Shown here: positions 24,328 to 33,219 of the stretch, in pieces
Layout of the letters: each line of letters begins with the position of its first letter
How positions within the stretch are numbered: the stretch's first letter is position 1
Assembly (NCBI GenBank): GCA_905233835.1
Contig: CAJOGB010000003.1
Coordinates: 1 to 36,120, forward strand
DNA length: 36,120 bases
Reading direction: 5' to 3'
Origin: an uncultured Lachnospiraceae bacterium
Lineage (GTDB): Bacteria; Bacillota; Clostridia; Lachnospirales; Lachnospiraceae
Made by a program: the position numbers and the translations under genes
Notes under the pieces: generated by a model
Databases searched by the model: none
The model's input: the letters and a program-made list of their open reading frames with translations, nothing else
Told to the model about the DNA's origin: nothing

Positions 24328-26196
24328 ATGGGTGAAAAAGAAGAAATGGAGGCTCTTCGTCGGGAGAACGAAAAGCTGAAAGAAGAAAATGCGGCACTTC
24401 ACGAACGATTAAAAAGTGGTGAAGAACAGAAACGAATTTTTACACAGCGTTTGAACCACGGAATTCGAACGCCTTTAAACGCGTCTATCGGTCTTACGAA
24501 TCTGATTCTTCAAAAGAAGGTTCGAGAAGACGAATTGGAAAACTGTATACGAAGGATTGAAAAATCCGGAAACGAGATAAAAAAAGTTTTAAACGATCTT
24601 TGGGATTATTCGTTTTTGACCAATGAGAAAGTTCGCCTGGAGGAACGCGAGTACAGTATGGCGGAACTCTTAAGCGAAGTGGATGCACAGCTTCGGGTTC
24701 GCACCGGAGGAAAAGAAATACGCGAACATTTGGAACTGGATCCGGACATGCCCAGCGTTTTGTACGGAGATGCCACCCGCTTAAAGCAGATTCTTATGGG
24801 TGTGGTGGAAAATGCCATTCGTTTTACCAAAGAGGGAAGTATCTTTTTAAAGATTCGTGTAGATCTTTTGGATAACAGTGATACGGCCAATCTTTTCTTT
24901 TCCATTCGGGATACCGGATTGGGATTCAGTGAAGAGCAGGTAAATAAAATGTTCGAACCCTTCGGTGGAAAAGAAATTATTGATGAGGATTTGGACGAAT
25001 TGGAAACCGGATTTGAACTTCCCATTGTTCGTCGATTGATTGAAATCATGAACGGCGGAATTCAGGTTTCCAGTGAAAAAGGAAAAGGCACGGAGATATT
25101 ATTTGTGATACCTCAGAAAGTAGTTGATAAAAGTCCCATTGATTTTTCGGAAGACGTTATTGACGATTTCCATTTTGTGGCACCGAACGCAAAGGTTTTA
25201 ATCGTTGATGATAACGAAATAAATCTTACGGTGGCAAAGGGCCATCTTCTTCCCCTTCAGATGCAAATCGACTTGGCAGCAAACGGGGAAGAAGCCATCG
25301 AAAAAGTAAAACAAAATCCCTATCATTTAATCTTTATGGATTATATGATGCCGGGATTAAATGGTTTGGAAACCGTGAAAAAAATCCGTGAGGAAGATGG
25401 TGGGAAATACAAAGATATTCCAATGATTGCTTTAAGCGCCAATGTCATTGAAGAGACAAAAAAAATCTTCAAGGCAGAGGGCATGAACGATTATTTGGAA
25501 AAGCCCATTAAGCCAAATGATATTATTTCCATGACAAAGAAATGGCTGCCGAAGGATCTGCTTCAAAAGACGGAGGAAGCCACCTTTGAAATCAAAGTGG
25601 AACAGAACCTTCCGAAGATTGAAGGAATCAATCCCGAAGAAGGTGTGAAGTATTCTGGATCAAAGAAGCGTTGGCTTGAGATGCTTTCCGATTTCTATCA
25701 TATTATCGATTTTAAAAAGAAGAAAATCGAAGATGATATGGCTGCGGAAGATTACGCTTCCTATACCGTGGAAGTGCATGCTTTAAAAAATACGGCGCGT
25801 TTGATCGGCGCCATGGAGCTTTCTACAGAGTTTTACGAACTGGAACAGTTGGGAGACGAAAAAAATGTGGATAAGATCCGAGAAAAAACTCCCGGTGTAC
25901 TGAACCATTTTGAAAGCTATAAACCGATTTTAAAACCATATGCTTTTTCAAGTGAGGAGAAGGAAAGGAATGTGGTTTCCAACGATGAAATCATCGCTGT
26001 TTTAAAGGAAATCCGAGATGCCATCGACGGGTTTGATTTAGACGGTGCGGACGAAGGTATGGAGAAGTTAAATACTTACGAAGTGCCAAAGCAGTACAAG
26101 GATCGCATGAAGAAACTTCGTGCATTGGTGGCGGATGTTGCTATGGAGGATGTCATCAGTGAAACAACAGCACTGATTGACGAACTTAGCAAATAA
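24328..26196 (+). CDS. Soluble hybrid sensor kinase (HisKA-HATPase-REC-HPt)
   Basis: The 622-residue protein has no membrane segment and no PAS/GAF sensor. After a coiled coil (about 3-38) come HisKA with H44 (LNHGIRTPLNA), HATPase_c with N-box VVENAIRFT and DTGLGF, and a receiver (about 290-410) with D338 (FMDYMMPG). An HPt-like domain with H484 (EVHALKNTARLIGA) and a helical tail follow. It should run an internal His-Asp-His phosphorelay. I choose ATG 24328 over 24292: GGGGGAG lies 5 nt upstream, and the extra N-terminus of the longer version overlaps the -10. Input probably comes by protein contact, perhaps from the PAS or membrane proteins in the same group. Next gene: double receiver. 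Confidence 0.88.
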   Translation: MGEKEEMEALRRENEKLKEENAALHERLKSGEEQKRIFTQRLNHGIRTPLNASIGLTNLILQKKVREDELENCIRRIEKSGNEIKKVLNDLWDYSFLTNEKVRLEEREYSMAELLSEVDAQLRVRTGGKEIREHLELDPDMPSVLYGDATRLKQILMGVVENAIRFTKEGSIFLKIRVDLLDNSDTANLFFSIRDTGLGFSEEQVNKMFEPFGGKEIIDEDLDELETGFELPIVRRLIEIMNGGIQVSSEKGKGTEILFVIPQKVVDKSPIDFSEDVIDDFHFVAPNAKVLIVDDNEINLTVAKGHLLPLQMQIDLAANGEEAIEKVKQNPYHLIFMDYMMPGLNGLETVKKIREEDGGKYKDIPMIALSANVIEETKKIFKAEGMNDYLEKPIKPNDIISMTKKWLPKDLLQKTEEATFEIKVEQNLPKIEGINPEEGVKYSGSKKRWLEMLSDFYHIIDFKKKKIEDDMAAEDYASYTVEVHALKNTARLIGAMELSTEFYELEQLGDEKNVDKIREKTPGVLNHFESYKPILKPYAFSSEEKERNVVSNDEIIAVLKEIRDAIDGFDLDGADEGMEKLNTYEVPKQYKDRMKKLRALVADVAMEDVISETTALIDELSK

Positions 26197-26206
26197 GGGG
26201 AATGAT

Positions 26207-26968
26207 ATGAGACGTGACAATATTTTGTTTGTGACCGAGGGTAAGAATTACCTAAACGAATCCATTATCGATAATTTAAGTGATAAAGGATTTAAAGTAA
26301 TTCAGTGCGCCGCTGAAAAAGAAGAATTGGAATCGGCGACTCAGCATTCGGTGGTTGGTATGCTTTTGTTTGTGGATGACAGGGTCCTAAAAGCAGCCAA
26401 CAAACTGGAGTGTGTCAAAGAGTGCGTGCTTCGTGAGGACATTCCGATTTTCCTTTTGGGCCAAAAAGAAGATATCGATCGAGCCATGACGGTACTGCCA
26501 CCCCATACGGTGCGGGAATCCTATATCCGTCCCATTGATATTAAGGATGTGGCCATTAATATCCGTATGGATGTGGATCGGCTTTCTTATGAAGAAAGAC
26601 AAAGTATTTTGGTGGTGGATGATTCCGGTGCTTACCTTAGAAGTGTACGAGAGTGGCTGGGAGATAAATACCAGGTGGTACTTGCAAACTCCGGAGCTAT
26701 GGCCATTAAATCCATGACGCTTAAAAAACCGGATTTGGTTTTGTTGGATTATGAAATGCCTATCGTGGACGGAAAACAGGTACTTGAAATGATTCGTTCC
26801 GAGACAGAATTTTCGGATGTACCGGTCATCTTTTTAACCGGTAAAAATGATAAAAAAAGTATCATGGGGGTTATGTCTTTAAAGCCCAACGGATACTTAT
26901 TAAAAACCATGGATCCCATTGAAATCATTCGGGCCGTGGACGAATTTTTCTCAACATATAAGGGGTAG
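26207..26968 (+). CDS. Double-receiver response regulator (pseudo-REC + REC)
   Basis: The 253-residue protein has two receiver-like domains. The first (about 1-125, NILFVTEGKNYLNESI...) lacks the acidic pair and the phospho-acceptor aspartate. The second (about 130-250) is canonical: VVDDSG, D181 in LLDYEMP, FLTGK and YLLK. There is no DNA-binding or enzymatic output, so it may act by protein contact or as a phosphate relay partner of the hybrid kinase just upstream. ATG 26207 follows AAGGGGA; the track's TTG start lies inside the kinase gene. Confidence 0.85.
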   Translation: MRRDNILFVTEGKNYLNESIIDNLSDKGFKVIQCAAEKEELESATQHSVVGMLLFVDDRVLKAANKLECVKECVLREDIPIFLLGQKEDIDRAMTVLPPHTVRESYIRPIDIKDVAINIRMDVDRLSYEERQSILVVDDSGAYLRSVREWLGDKYQVVLANSGAMAIKSMTLKKPDLVLLDYEMPIVDGKQVLEMIRSETEFSDVPVIFLTGKNDKKSIMGVMSLKPNGYLLKTMDPIEIIRAVDEFFSTYKG

Positions 26969-26970
26969 AA

Positions 26971-27858
26971 ATGAACGGACTTGAAAACAAAGAAGTAAAC
27001 AGTATTGTGGAACAGATTTTAAAAGACTATGAGATGGGCAAGGATATCGACACCATGAAGGTGTACGATCAGCCGGATCGCATGGCCATTAAAGAAATTG
27101 TTAATAAATTGATTCGAATCGTATATCCCGGTTACTATCGGGATAAGGTTTATAAAAGTTATAACCTCCAAGGAAACTTAACGGTTTTAATCGAGGATGT
27201 GCTTTATAACTTAAGTAAGCAGATTACCACGGTTTTAAAATACGATTGCAAGTGTGAGCCGGATGAGAAAAAGTTTGAGGAACAGGCTCATAACATTTCT
27301 TTGGAGTTTTGCTCTCGTATTCCAAAAATCAGAGAATATGTGGAGACGGATTTGGAGGCCACCTATGAGGGAGATCCGGCAGCTTACAGTAAGGATGAAA
27401 TCATTCTTAGCTACCCGGGACTTTTGGCCACCACGGTTTATCGTTTGGCACATGAACTTTTTACATTGGATGTTCCATTGATTCCTCGTATGATGACGGA
27501 GTATGCGCATTCAAAAACAGGAATTGATATTCATCCGGGAGCCACCATCGGAAAGTATTTCTTTATCGATCACGGTACCGGAGTGGTTATCGGTTATTCC
27601 ACCATTATCGGGGAACACGTTAAGGTGTATCAGGGAGTTACATTGGGAGCACTTTCTACCAGCGGAGGCCAAGCGCTTCATGGGGTACGAAGACATCCTA
27701 CCATTGAGGATAATGTCACCATCTACTCCGGTGCATCTATTCTGGGGGCAGATACGGTTGTCGGTGAGGGATCGGTAATCGGATCGAACGCATTTATTAC
27801 AGAGTCACTTCCTGCGGGAACCCGGGTAACAATTAAAAATGATCAGAGAAAAGTATAA
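26971..27858 (+). CDS. Serine O-acetyltransferase (CysE/EpsC-like)
   Basis: The 295-residue protein has an N-terminal helical domain with the family pattern GDPAAYSKDEIILSYPG and YRLAHEL, then a left-handed beta-helix of hexapeptide repeats with GIDIHPGATIG and FFIDHGTGVVIG (catalytic His region). It acetylates L-serine with acetyl-CoA, the first step of cysteine synthesis. It lies two nt after the receiver gene, an unusual partner. No cysK is in the window. The last 20 nt overlap the next gene. Confidence 0.88.
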   Translation: MNGLENKEVNSIVEQILKDYEMGKDIDTMKVYDQPDRMAIKEIVNKLIRIVYPGYYRDKVYKSYNLQGNLTVLIEDVLYNLSKQITTVLKYDCKCEPDEKKFEEQAHNISLEFCSRIPKIREYVETDLEATYEGDPAAYSKDEIILSYPGLLATTVYRLAHELFTLDVPLIPRMMTEYAHSKTGIDIHPGATIGKYFFIDHGTGVVIGYSTIIGEHVKVYQGVTLGALSTSGGQALHGVRRHPTIEDNVTIYSGASILGADTVVGEGSVIGSNAFITESLPAGTRVTIKNDQRKV

Positions 27859-28744
27859 GAAAAAGCTTACAGATATATTAAAAAAGATTTCCGTCATATC
27901 GGCACTTCCGGCGCTTCTTATTGCAACGGCAGCAGTGCTTTTGCTACCGATTGTGATTATGACTTTTGCGTGGGATGTTACCCACATGTTGGCGATTTTA
28001 TATATCTTTTACGGTATATTGGTTATCGTGGTCAATCGATGGGAAGTCTGGGCAAAATTAAAAGAAATCGGTCACGCCATTCCGCTGATCGATCATATGA
28101 TGCGCGAAAAGAATTTTCGGTTTCGTGTTTTTTTGTACTGGAGTACGTTTATCAGTTTCTTAATGCTGGTATTCTACATCTGGGCAGGTTGGGCATACGG
28201 ATCCTTTTGGTTTTTTGCATTGGCAGGATATAACTTTGTGGTAATGGCCATTCGCATGATTATGTCTCGAAGAGATTTTTATTATAAGCGGAAGGGTTAT
28301 TCGGGAGAACGCTTGTATCGTCGTCAGATGCATACCTATCGATGGGTGGGTGCTTCCATTCTGTTTTTAAATATTTTTATCGGCGGTATGGCCCTTCTTA
28401 TGACTTTTGAAAATCAGTATTTCCCATACCATCCGGCACTTATTATGAGTATCGCATTATTTGCGATTTATCGATTCATTACCGGTTTTATCAACGCAAA
28501 GAAGTTCCAGGATAATAAGAATAAAATTTTTTCTGCCGCAAAGATTTTGGATATGATCATCGGAATCATGGCTATGTATACCTTGCAGACCACACTGTTA
28601 TCTCTTTTGCCGGATGACCACATGGGTCGATTCTATGCGAATTTGATCGTGGGTGTTTTGGTATTTACCTATTCACTGGTCATTGGAGTTCGAATGATTG
28701 TGCATGCGACTTGTGAATTGGTCGCCATAGAAAAAAATAAATGA
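27839..28744 (+). CDS. Six-helix membrane protein of unknown function
   Basis: The 301-residue hydrophobic protein has about six to seven predicted membrane helices and basic loops (MSRRDFYYKRKGYSGERLYRRQMHTYRW). I do not recognise a family. It starts 20 nt inside the serine acetyltransferase gene and ends with an ATGA overlap onto the methyltransferase gene, so it is a real, translationally coupled member of the group. It could be a membrane input or output partner of the soluble kinase; this is inference only. Confidence 0.75.
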   Translation: MIREKYKKKLTDILKKISVISALPALLIATAAVLLLPIVIMTFAWDVTHMLAILYIFYGILVIVVNRWEVWAKLKEIGHAIPLIDHMMREKNFRFRVFLYWSTFISFLMLVFYIWAGWAYGSFWFFALAGYNFVVMAIRMIMSRRDFYYKRKGYSGERLYRRQMHTYRWVGASILFLNIFIGGMALLMTFENQYFPYHPALIMSIALFAIYRFITGFINAKKFQDNKNKIFSAAKILDMIIGIMAMYTLQTTLLSLLPDDHMGRFYANLIVGVLVFTYSLVIGVRMIVHATCELVAIEKNK

Positions 28745-29535
28745 GTTATTTAGACGAGCATTATAATAAATTTTTCGAAGAAAAGCGTTTGGATTCCCGT
28801 CACGGACAGGTGGAGTATCGACTGACCGCAAAGCGAATTAAAGACGTTTTAAATGAGATTGAAAAAACGGGACGTAAAAAAAACGAGATAAGGGTCGCGG
28901 ACATCGGAGCCGGCACCGGTCGCTATGCCATTTTTTTGTTTGAAGAAGGATATGATGTAACGGCGGTGGAATTGGTGCAGCACAATCTTGGCATTATGAA
29001 GCAAAAATGCCCAAGTTTAAACTGCTATAAAGGAAACGCACTGAAACTGAAACGAATCCCGGATGAAAGCTGTGATGTGGTGCTGCTTCTCGGTCCCATG
29101 TATCATTTGTTTTCCTACGAGGATAAGTTAAAGGCCCTTTCGGAAGCAAAGCGGATTTGTAAATGTGGCGGAAGAATCTTTGTGGCCTACTTAATGAATG
29201 AGTACGGAATCATAACGTATGGGTTTAAAGAGAAGCATATTTTGGAAGTAAAAAGCGAAGGCCGTTTGACCGACGACTATCAGTGTGTTTCCAAAGAAGA
29301 GCATTTGTATGATTATGTTCGCATCGAAACCATTGATGCGTTAAAGAATGACGCTTCTTTGAAACGCGAGGTTTTATTTACACCGGACGGACCGGCAAAT
29401 TATATGCGCCCCTTTTTAAATCAATTAAGCGAAGAAGAGTTTGAAGAGTTTGTTTCCTATGTGGAAAGTATAAGTACACGCAGTGATTTAATGGGTGCGG
29501 CGGCACATACGGTGGATGTGCTTATAAAGGAATGA
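28741..29535 (+). CDS. Class I SAM-dependent methyltransferase
   Basis: The 264-residue protein has a Rossmann methyltransferase core: VADIGAGTGRYAIFL (motif I, SAM binding), VTAVELVQHN (motif II acidic residue), and CDVVLLLGPMYHL (motif IV). The C-terminal half carries a substrate-binding extension. The substrate (small molecule, lipid or protein) is not evident. Start overlaps the previous stop (ATGA); the acetyltransferase follows after 9 nt. Confidence 0.88.
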   Translation: MSYLDEHYNKFFEEKRLDSRHGQVEYRLTAKRIKDVLNEIEKTGRKKNEIRVADIGAGTGRYAIFLFEEGYDVTAVELVQHNLGIMKQKCPSLNCYKGNALKLKRIPDESCDVVLLLGPMYHLFSYEDKLKALSEAKRICKCGGRIFVAYLMNEYGIITYGFKEKHILEVKSEGRLTDDYQCVSKEEHLYDYVRIETIDALKNDASLKREVLFTPDGPANYMRPFLNQLSEEEFEEFVSYVESISTRSDLMGAAAHTVDVLIKE

Positions 29536-29544
29536 GGTTTTTAT

Positions 29545-30192
29545 ATGACGCAAAAAGAGCGAATGGAAGCGGGGATTGTTTACGATCCCGCAGATCCGGA
29601 GATTGAACGGGAACAGGGTGCATGCTTGGAAAAGTTGTACGACTTTAATGTCACCAGACCTTCCGAAATGGAGAAACGGCAGGAGCTTTTAAAGCAGATG
29701 TTTGGAAGTATCGGAAGAGGGTGCTATATCGAGCAACCCTTTCATGCGAACTGGGGTGGAAAGCATTGCCACTTTGGCGAGTTGGTGTATGCGAATTTTA
29801 ATTTGACTTTGGTGGATGACGGAAACATCTACGTGGGAGATAAAACCATGTTTGGTCCCAACGTTTGCGTAGCCACGGCCAATCATCCCATTAATGTGGA
29901 ACTTCGTGAAAAGATGCTTCAGTACAATAAAGATGTGCATATCGGAAAGTGCGTTTGGATTGGAGCAAACAGTGTGATTTGTCCGGGAGTAACCATCGGA
30001 GATAATACGGTTATCGGAGCGGGAAGTGTGGTGACAAAAGACATCCCCGCAAATGTGGTGGCCGCAGGTGTGCCATGTAAAGTGATTCGAGAAATCGGTG
30101 CGCGGGATGATGAGTTTTTCTATAAAGATGAAAAACTGGACTGGGAAAATTTAAAAGATATGGTGCCGCAGTTTGGGCATGTAAAGGAATAG
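29545..30192 (+). CDS. Maltose/galactoside O-acetyltransferase family protein
   Basis: The 215-residue protein has an N-terminal Mac domain (MEAGIVYDPADPEIEREQ) and a hexapeptide beta-helix with the catalytic His motif ATANHPI, then IGKCVWIGANSVICPGVTIGDNTVIGAGSVVTKDIP. It transfers acetyl from acetyl-CoA to a sugar or similar hydroxyl. It is the second acetyl-CoA-using beta-helix enzyme in the group. The exact acceptor cannot be told from sequence. Confidence 0.9.
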   Translation: MTQKERMEAGIVYDPADPEIEREQGACLEKLYDFNVTRPSEMEKRQELLKQMFGSIGRGCYIEQPFHANWGGKHCHFGELVYANFNLTLVDDGNIYVGDKTMFGPNVCVATANHPINVELREKMLQYNKDVHIGKCVWIGANSVICPGVTIGDNTVIGAGSVVTKDIPANVVAAGVPCKVIREIGARDDEFFYKDEKLDWENLKDMVPQFGHVKE

Positions 30193-30216
30193 AATAACGT
30201 TTCGCATGGGGAGAAT

Positions 30217-31116
30217 ATGGACGTTAACGGAAGTGATTATGAAAAAAATATTTTAAAGGCGATATTTGCCACAGACGGAATTAAGTTTTTCGTAAAAGAC
30301 AAAGACCGAAAATTTGTGGATGCAAATCAGGCGTTTTTGGATTTTTACGGATTTGAATCCGTGGCGGTTATTCGCGGACGCACGGATGAGGATATGGGCT
30401 GGCATGTGGATCCGGTTCCCTTCAAGCAGGACGAACTTCGTGTCATTGAAAACGGAGAAAAGATTGATGGGGCGGAAGGAAACTGTATTATCCGCGGAGA
30501 GATTCGAAATATCCGTGCCTTTAAGATGCCGATTTATGACGATGATGAAAACATCATCGGCTTGGTGGGATATTTTTATGACATTACTGAAGAGGTTCGG
30601 GAAAAGGAGCATACGGAAAAACGAATACGCCGAGATAAATTAACCGGTCTTTTAAACAAGGACGGTTTGGTAGAACAGTTAACGGTGTATGAAGGCGGAT
30701 ATAGACTTCGAGGAATTAACTTCTGCTGTATTTATTTAAATATCGATAATTTCAGAGACATCATGACACAGTATGGCGAAGAGTTTGCGAATGATCTTTT
30801 GATTAACATCGCAGAGTGCTTTTCCCTTACCCTTTCCACCGGCGGTGTCATGGCTCGTATGTATAAAGATAATTTTGTGATTTTGCATCAGATAACCAGA
30901 GAAGATCAGGTGGATATTTTGATCTCCCGACTTCGACTGGCATTAAATAAGGTAAAGGTTTTATCGGAGAATCAACTGAAGCCAGGAATCTCCGTGGGTG
31001 CTGCTTTAATATCCGAAGCGGAAGACGGAGAGCATTTAATTAACTTGGCGGAAGCGAGAATGTTAGAGGATAAAAACCGAAGAAAAGATAACGGTATTCA
31101 TGCCGGAATGAGCTAG
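30217..31116 (+). CDS. PAS-GGDEF protein with degenerate active site
   Basis: The 299-residue soluble protein has a PAS domain (about 10-125: FFVKDKDRKFVDANQAFLDFYGF to GYFYDITEEV) and a GGDEF-type domain with DKLTGLLNKDGL and LNIDNFRDI. The signature GGDEF reads YKDNF (216-220), so cyclic-di-GMP synthesis is unlikely; GTP or c-di-GMP binding, or a purely structural role, is possible. GGGAGA precedes ATG 30217. It ends the co-directional signalling group. The flavodiiron gene follows after 16 nt, so the operon may continue. Confidence 0.85.
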   Translation: MDVNGSDYEKNILKAIFATDGIKFFVKDKDRKFVDANQAFLDFYGFESVAVIRGRTDEDMGWHVDPVPFKQDELRVIENGEKIDGAEGNCIIRGEIRNIRAFKMPIYDDDENIIGLVGYFYDITEEVREKEHTEKRIRRDKLTGLLNKDGLVEQLTVYEGGYRLRGINFCCIYLNIDNFRDIMTQYGEEFANDLLINIAECFSLTLSTGGVMARMYKDNFVILHQITREDQVDILISRLRLALNKVKVLSENQLKPGISVGAALISEAEDGEHLINLAEARMLEDKNRRKDNGIHAGMS

Positions 31117-31132
31117 AAAGGGGATTTATGTA

Positions 31133-32287
31133 ATGGAAGTTTCAAAGAACATTTTATATGTGGGAGTGGATGATACATCCATCGATTTATTTGAGAGTCA
31201 GTATCCTATGGAAGAAGAGGTGGGCATCTCATATAACTCTTATGTAATTTTGGATGAGAAGATTGCCGTTATGGATGCGGTGGATAAACGAGGAGAAGCA
31301 GAGTGGTTTGCAAATCTAAAGAAAGCACTTTCCGGAAAGACTCCGGATTATTTGGTAGTGCAGCATTTGGAACCGGATCATTCCGGCTGCGTACAGAAAT
31401 TTGTGGAGAAGTATCCTTCCGTACAGGTGGTTTGCTCAGCAAAAGCAAAACCCATGCTTCCACAGTTTTTTGACTTTGATATGACAAATGTTCTTGGTGT
31501 GGCAGAAGGTGATATCTTGGAACTGGGAAGTCATACCCTTCACTTTGTAATGGCACCCATGGTTCACTGGCCGGAGGTTATGGTGTCTTATGAGTCTTCG
31601 GAAAAAGTATTATTTTCCGCTGACGGATTCGGAACCTTTGGAGCTATCAAGAATAACGTTCCTTGGGAGCAGGAAGCCAGCCATTATTTCTTAAATATTG
31701 TGGGTAAGTACGGCGCAAGTGTACAGGCGTTGTTGAAAAAAGCAGCTACGTTGGAAATCGAAAAGATTTGTCCGTTACACGGACCGGTGTTATCCGGAGA
31801 TTTAAGTCCCTATTTAGAGAAGTATCAGATTTGGTCTTCCTATGAACCGGAGATTGACGGGATTTTGGTTTGCCATGCTTCCGCACACGGAAATACGAAA
31901 AAGGCAGCAGAAGATTTTGCGGAGGAATTAAAGGCAGCAGGAGCCAAAGTAAAAGTGTTGGATCTTTGCAGAGAAGATGTTTCCGAAGCGGTTGAAAAAT
32001 GCTTCCAGTATAAAAAGATTGTACTTGCGGCCATTACCTATGACGGAAATTTATTCCCTGCGATGCAGGATTTGATTTATCATCTTTCCATTAAAAATTT
32101 CCAGAACCGCACCATCGGTTTGATTGAAAACGGTTCTTGGGCACCGGTATCCGGAAAGAAGATGCGTGAGCAGTTGGAAACTATGAAGGACGTGACCGTC
32201 TTGGAAGAGCAGGTAACTTTAAAGACCAAGGCTCACGAAGAAAACAAGGCGCAGTTTGAAGCGTTAAAGAAAGCACTTTTGGCATAA
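31133..32287 (+). CDS. Flavodiiron protein (FprA-type A flavoprotein)
   Basis: The 384-residue protein has a metallo-beta-lactamase-like domain with all diiron ligands: H78-x-E80-x-D82-H83 (QHLEPDHSG), H145 (PMVHWPE), D164 (SADGFG) and H216 (CPLHGPV). A C-terminal flavodoxin domain (about 248-384) has an FMN loop ASAHGNTKKAA. It reduces O2 to water and/or NO to N2O with electrons from rubredoxin or another donor, protecting anaerobes. GAAAGGGG precedes ATG 31133. Its stop codon abuts truA. Confidence 0.93.
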   Translation: MEVSKNILYVGVDDTSIDLFESQYPMEEEVGISYNSYVILDEKIAVMDAVDKRGEAEWFANLKKALSGKTPDYLVVQHLEPDHSGCVQKFVEKYPSVQVVCSAKAKPMLPQFFDFDMTNVLGVAEGDILELGSHTLHFVMAPMVHWPEVMVSYESSEKVLFSADGFGTFGAIKNNVPWEQEASHYFLNIVGKYGASVQALLKKAATLEIEKICPLHGPVLSGDLSPYLEKYQIWSSYEPEIDGILVCHASAHGNTKKAAEDFAEELKAAGAKVKVLDLCREDVSEAVEKCFQYKKIVLAAITYDGNLFPAMQDLIYHLSIKNFQNRTIGLIENGSWAPVSGKKMREQLETMKDVTVLEEQVTLKTKAHEENKAQFEALKKALLA

Positions 32288-33064
32288 ATGGGAAATAAAA
32301 ACTTTCGACTGAAAATCTCATACGACGGAACCAGATACTTGGGTTGGGAACATCAACCCGGAAAAGATACCATCCAAGGAAAAATCGAGATGGTGTTGGC
32401 TCGCATGATTGGGTTGGAGCCGAACCAGGAGGAGTTCTTCGGAGATAACCCGCCGGTGGATGTGATTGCTTCGGGACGAACCGATGCGGGAGTGCACGCA
32501 AAAGCCCAGGTGGCAAATGCAGTTTTGGATACCAATCTTTCTGCGGAAGAAATTCGGGATTATTTAAATACTTATCTTCCGGATGATATCGCGGTTACCG
32601 ATGTAAAAGAAGTTTCCGATCGATTCCATGCCAGATACAATGCGGTTGGAAAAACCTATCAGTACACTTGCTTTGAAGGACCGGTAAAGCCGGTGTTTAA
32701 TCGAAAGTACTACACTTATTTGGATTCGCCTGTGGATGTGGATGCCATGCAAAAGGCAGCAGAGTATCTCGTCGGTGAACATGACTTTAAATCCTTTTGC
32801 GGAAACAGCCACATGAAAAAATCCACTGTTCGTGTGGTGGATAAAATCGAAATCAAACGAAGCAAAGGATATATTTATTTTACCTTTCACGGCACCGGTT
32901 TTTTACAAAACATGGTGCGAATCTTAGTGGGCACACTTTTGGAAGTGGGTGCCGGTCGAATGTCACCATCGGACATGCCCGGTATCTTAGAGGCCAAAGA
33001 TCGAAAAGTTGCGGGTCCCACCGCCCCCGCCAAAGGACTTTGTTTGGTGAAGGTGGATTATTGA
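32288..33064 (+). CDS. truA: tRNA pseudouridine(38-40) synthase
   Basis: The 258-residue protein has TruA motifs: ISYDGTRYLGW, catalytic D66 in GRTDAGVHA, DRFHARYNAVGKTYQY and GTGFLQNMVRILVGTLLEVG. It isomerises U38, U39 and U40 in the anticodon arm of many tRNAs. Start codon directly follows the flavodiiron stop codon, so translation is coupled; a terminator follows. Confidence 0.95.
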   Translation: MGNKNFRLKISYDGTRYLGWEHQPGKDTIQGKIEMVLARMIGLEPNQEEFFGDNPPVDVIASGRTDAGVHAKAQVANAVLDTNLSAEEIRDYLNTYLPDDIAVTDVKEVSDRFHARYNAVGKTYQYTCFEGPVKPVFNRKYYTYLDSPVDVDAMQKAAEYLVGEHDFKSFCGNSHMKKSTVRVVDKIEIKRSKGYIYFTFHGTGFLQNMVRILVGTLLEVGAGRMSPSDMPGILEAKDRKVAGPTAPAKGLCLVKVDY

Positions 33065-33081
33065 TTATAAGTTTTATAGAG

Positions 33082-33109
33082 ACAGCGAAGGAGACTTCGC
33101 TGTTTTTTT
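33082..33109 (+). terminator. Terminator after truA
   Basis: ACAGCGAAG (33082-33090) pairs with CTTCGCTGT (33095-33103) around GAGA, followed by seven T in total. Confidence 0.9.
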
Positions 33110-33183
33110 ATTCTGAAACGTTTTTTATGCAATTCGCACAAAAACGAATTTGACGTTTTGTGAATGATTTTGAGCGAAAATGT

Positions 33184-33212
33184 TTGAACTTGACGGAAAC
33201 AGATGATAAACT
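33184..33212 (+). promoter_or_regulatory. Promoter of the fru operon
   Basis: TTGAAC (33184-33189), 17-nt spacer, TAAACT (33207-33212), about 60 nt before the fruR GTG. The surrounding sequence is rich in TTGA repeats. Confidence 0.55.
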
Positions 33213-33219
33213 GAAGATA

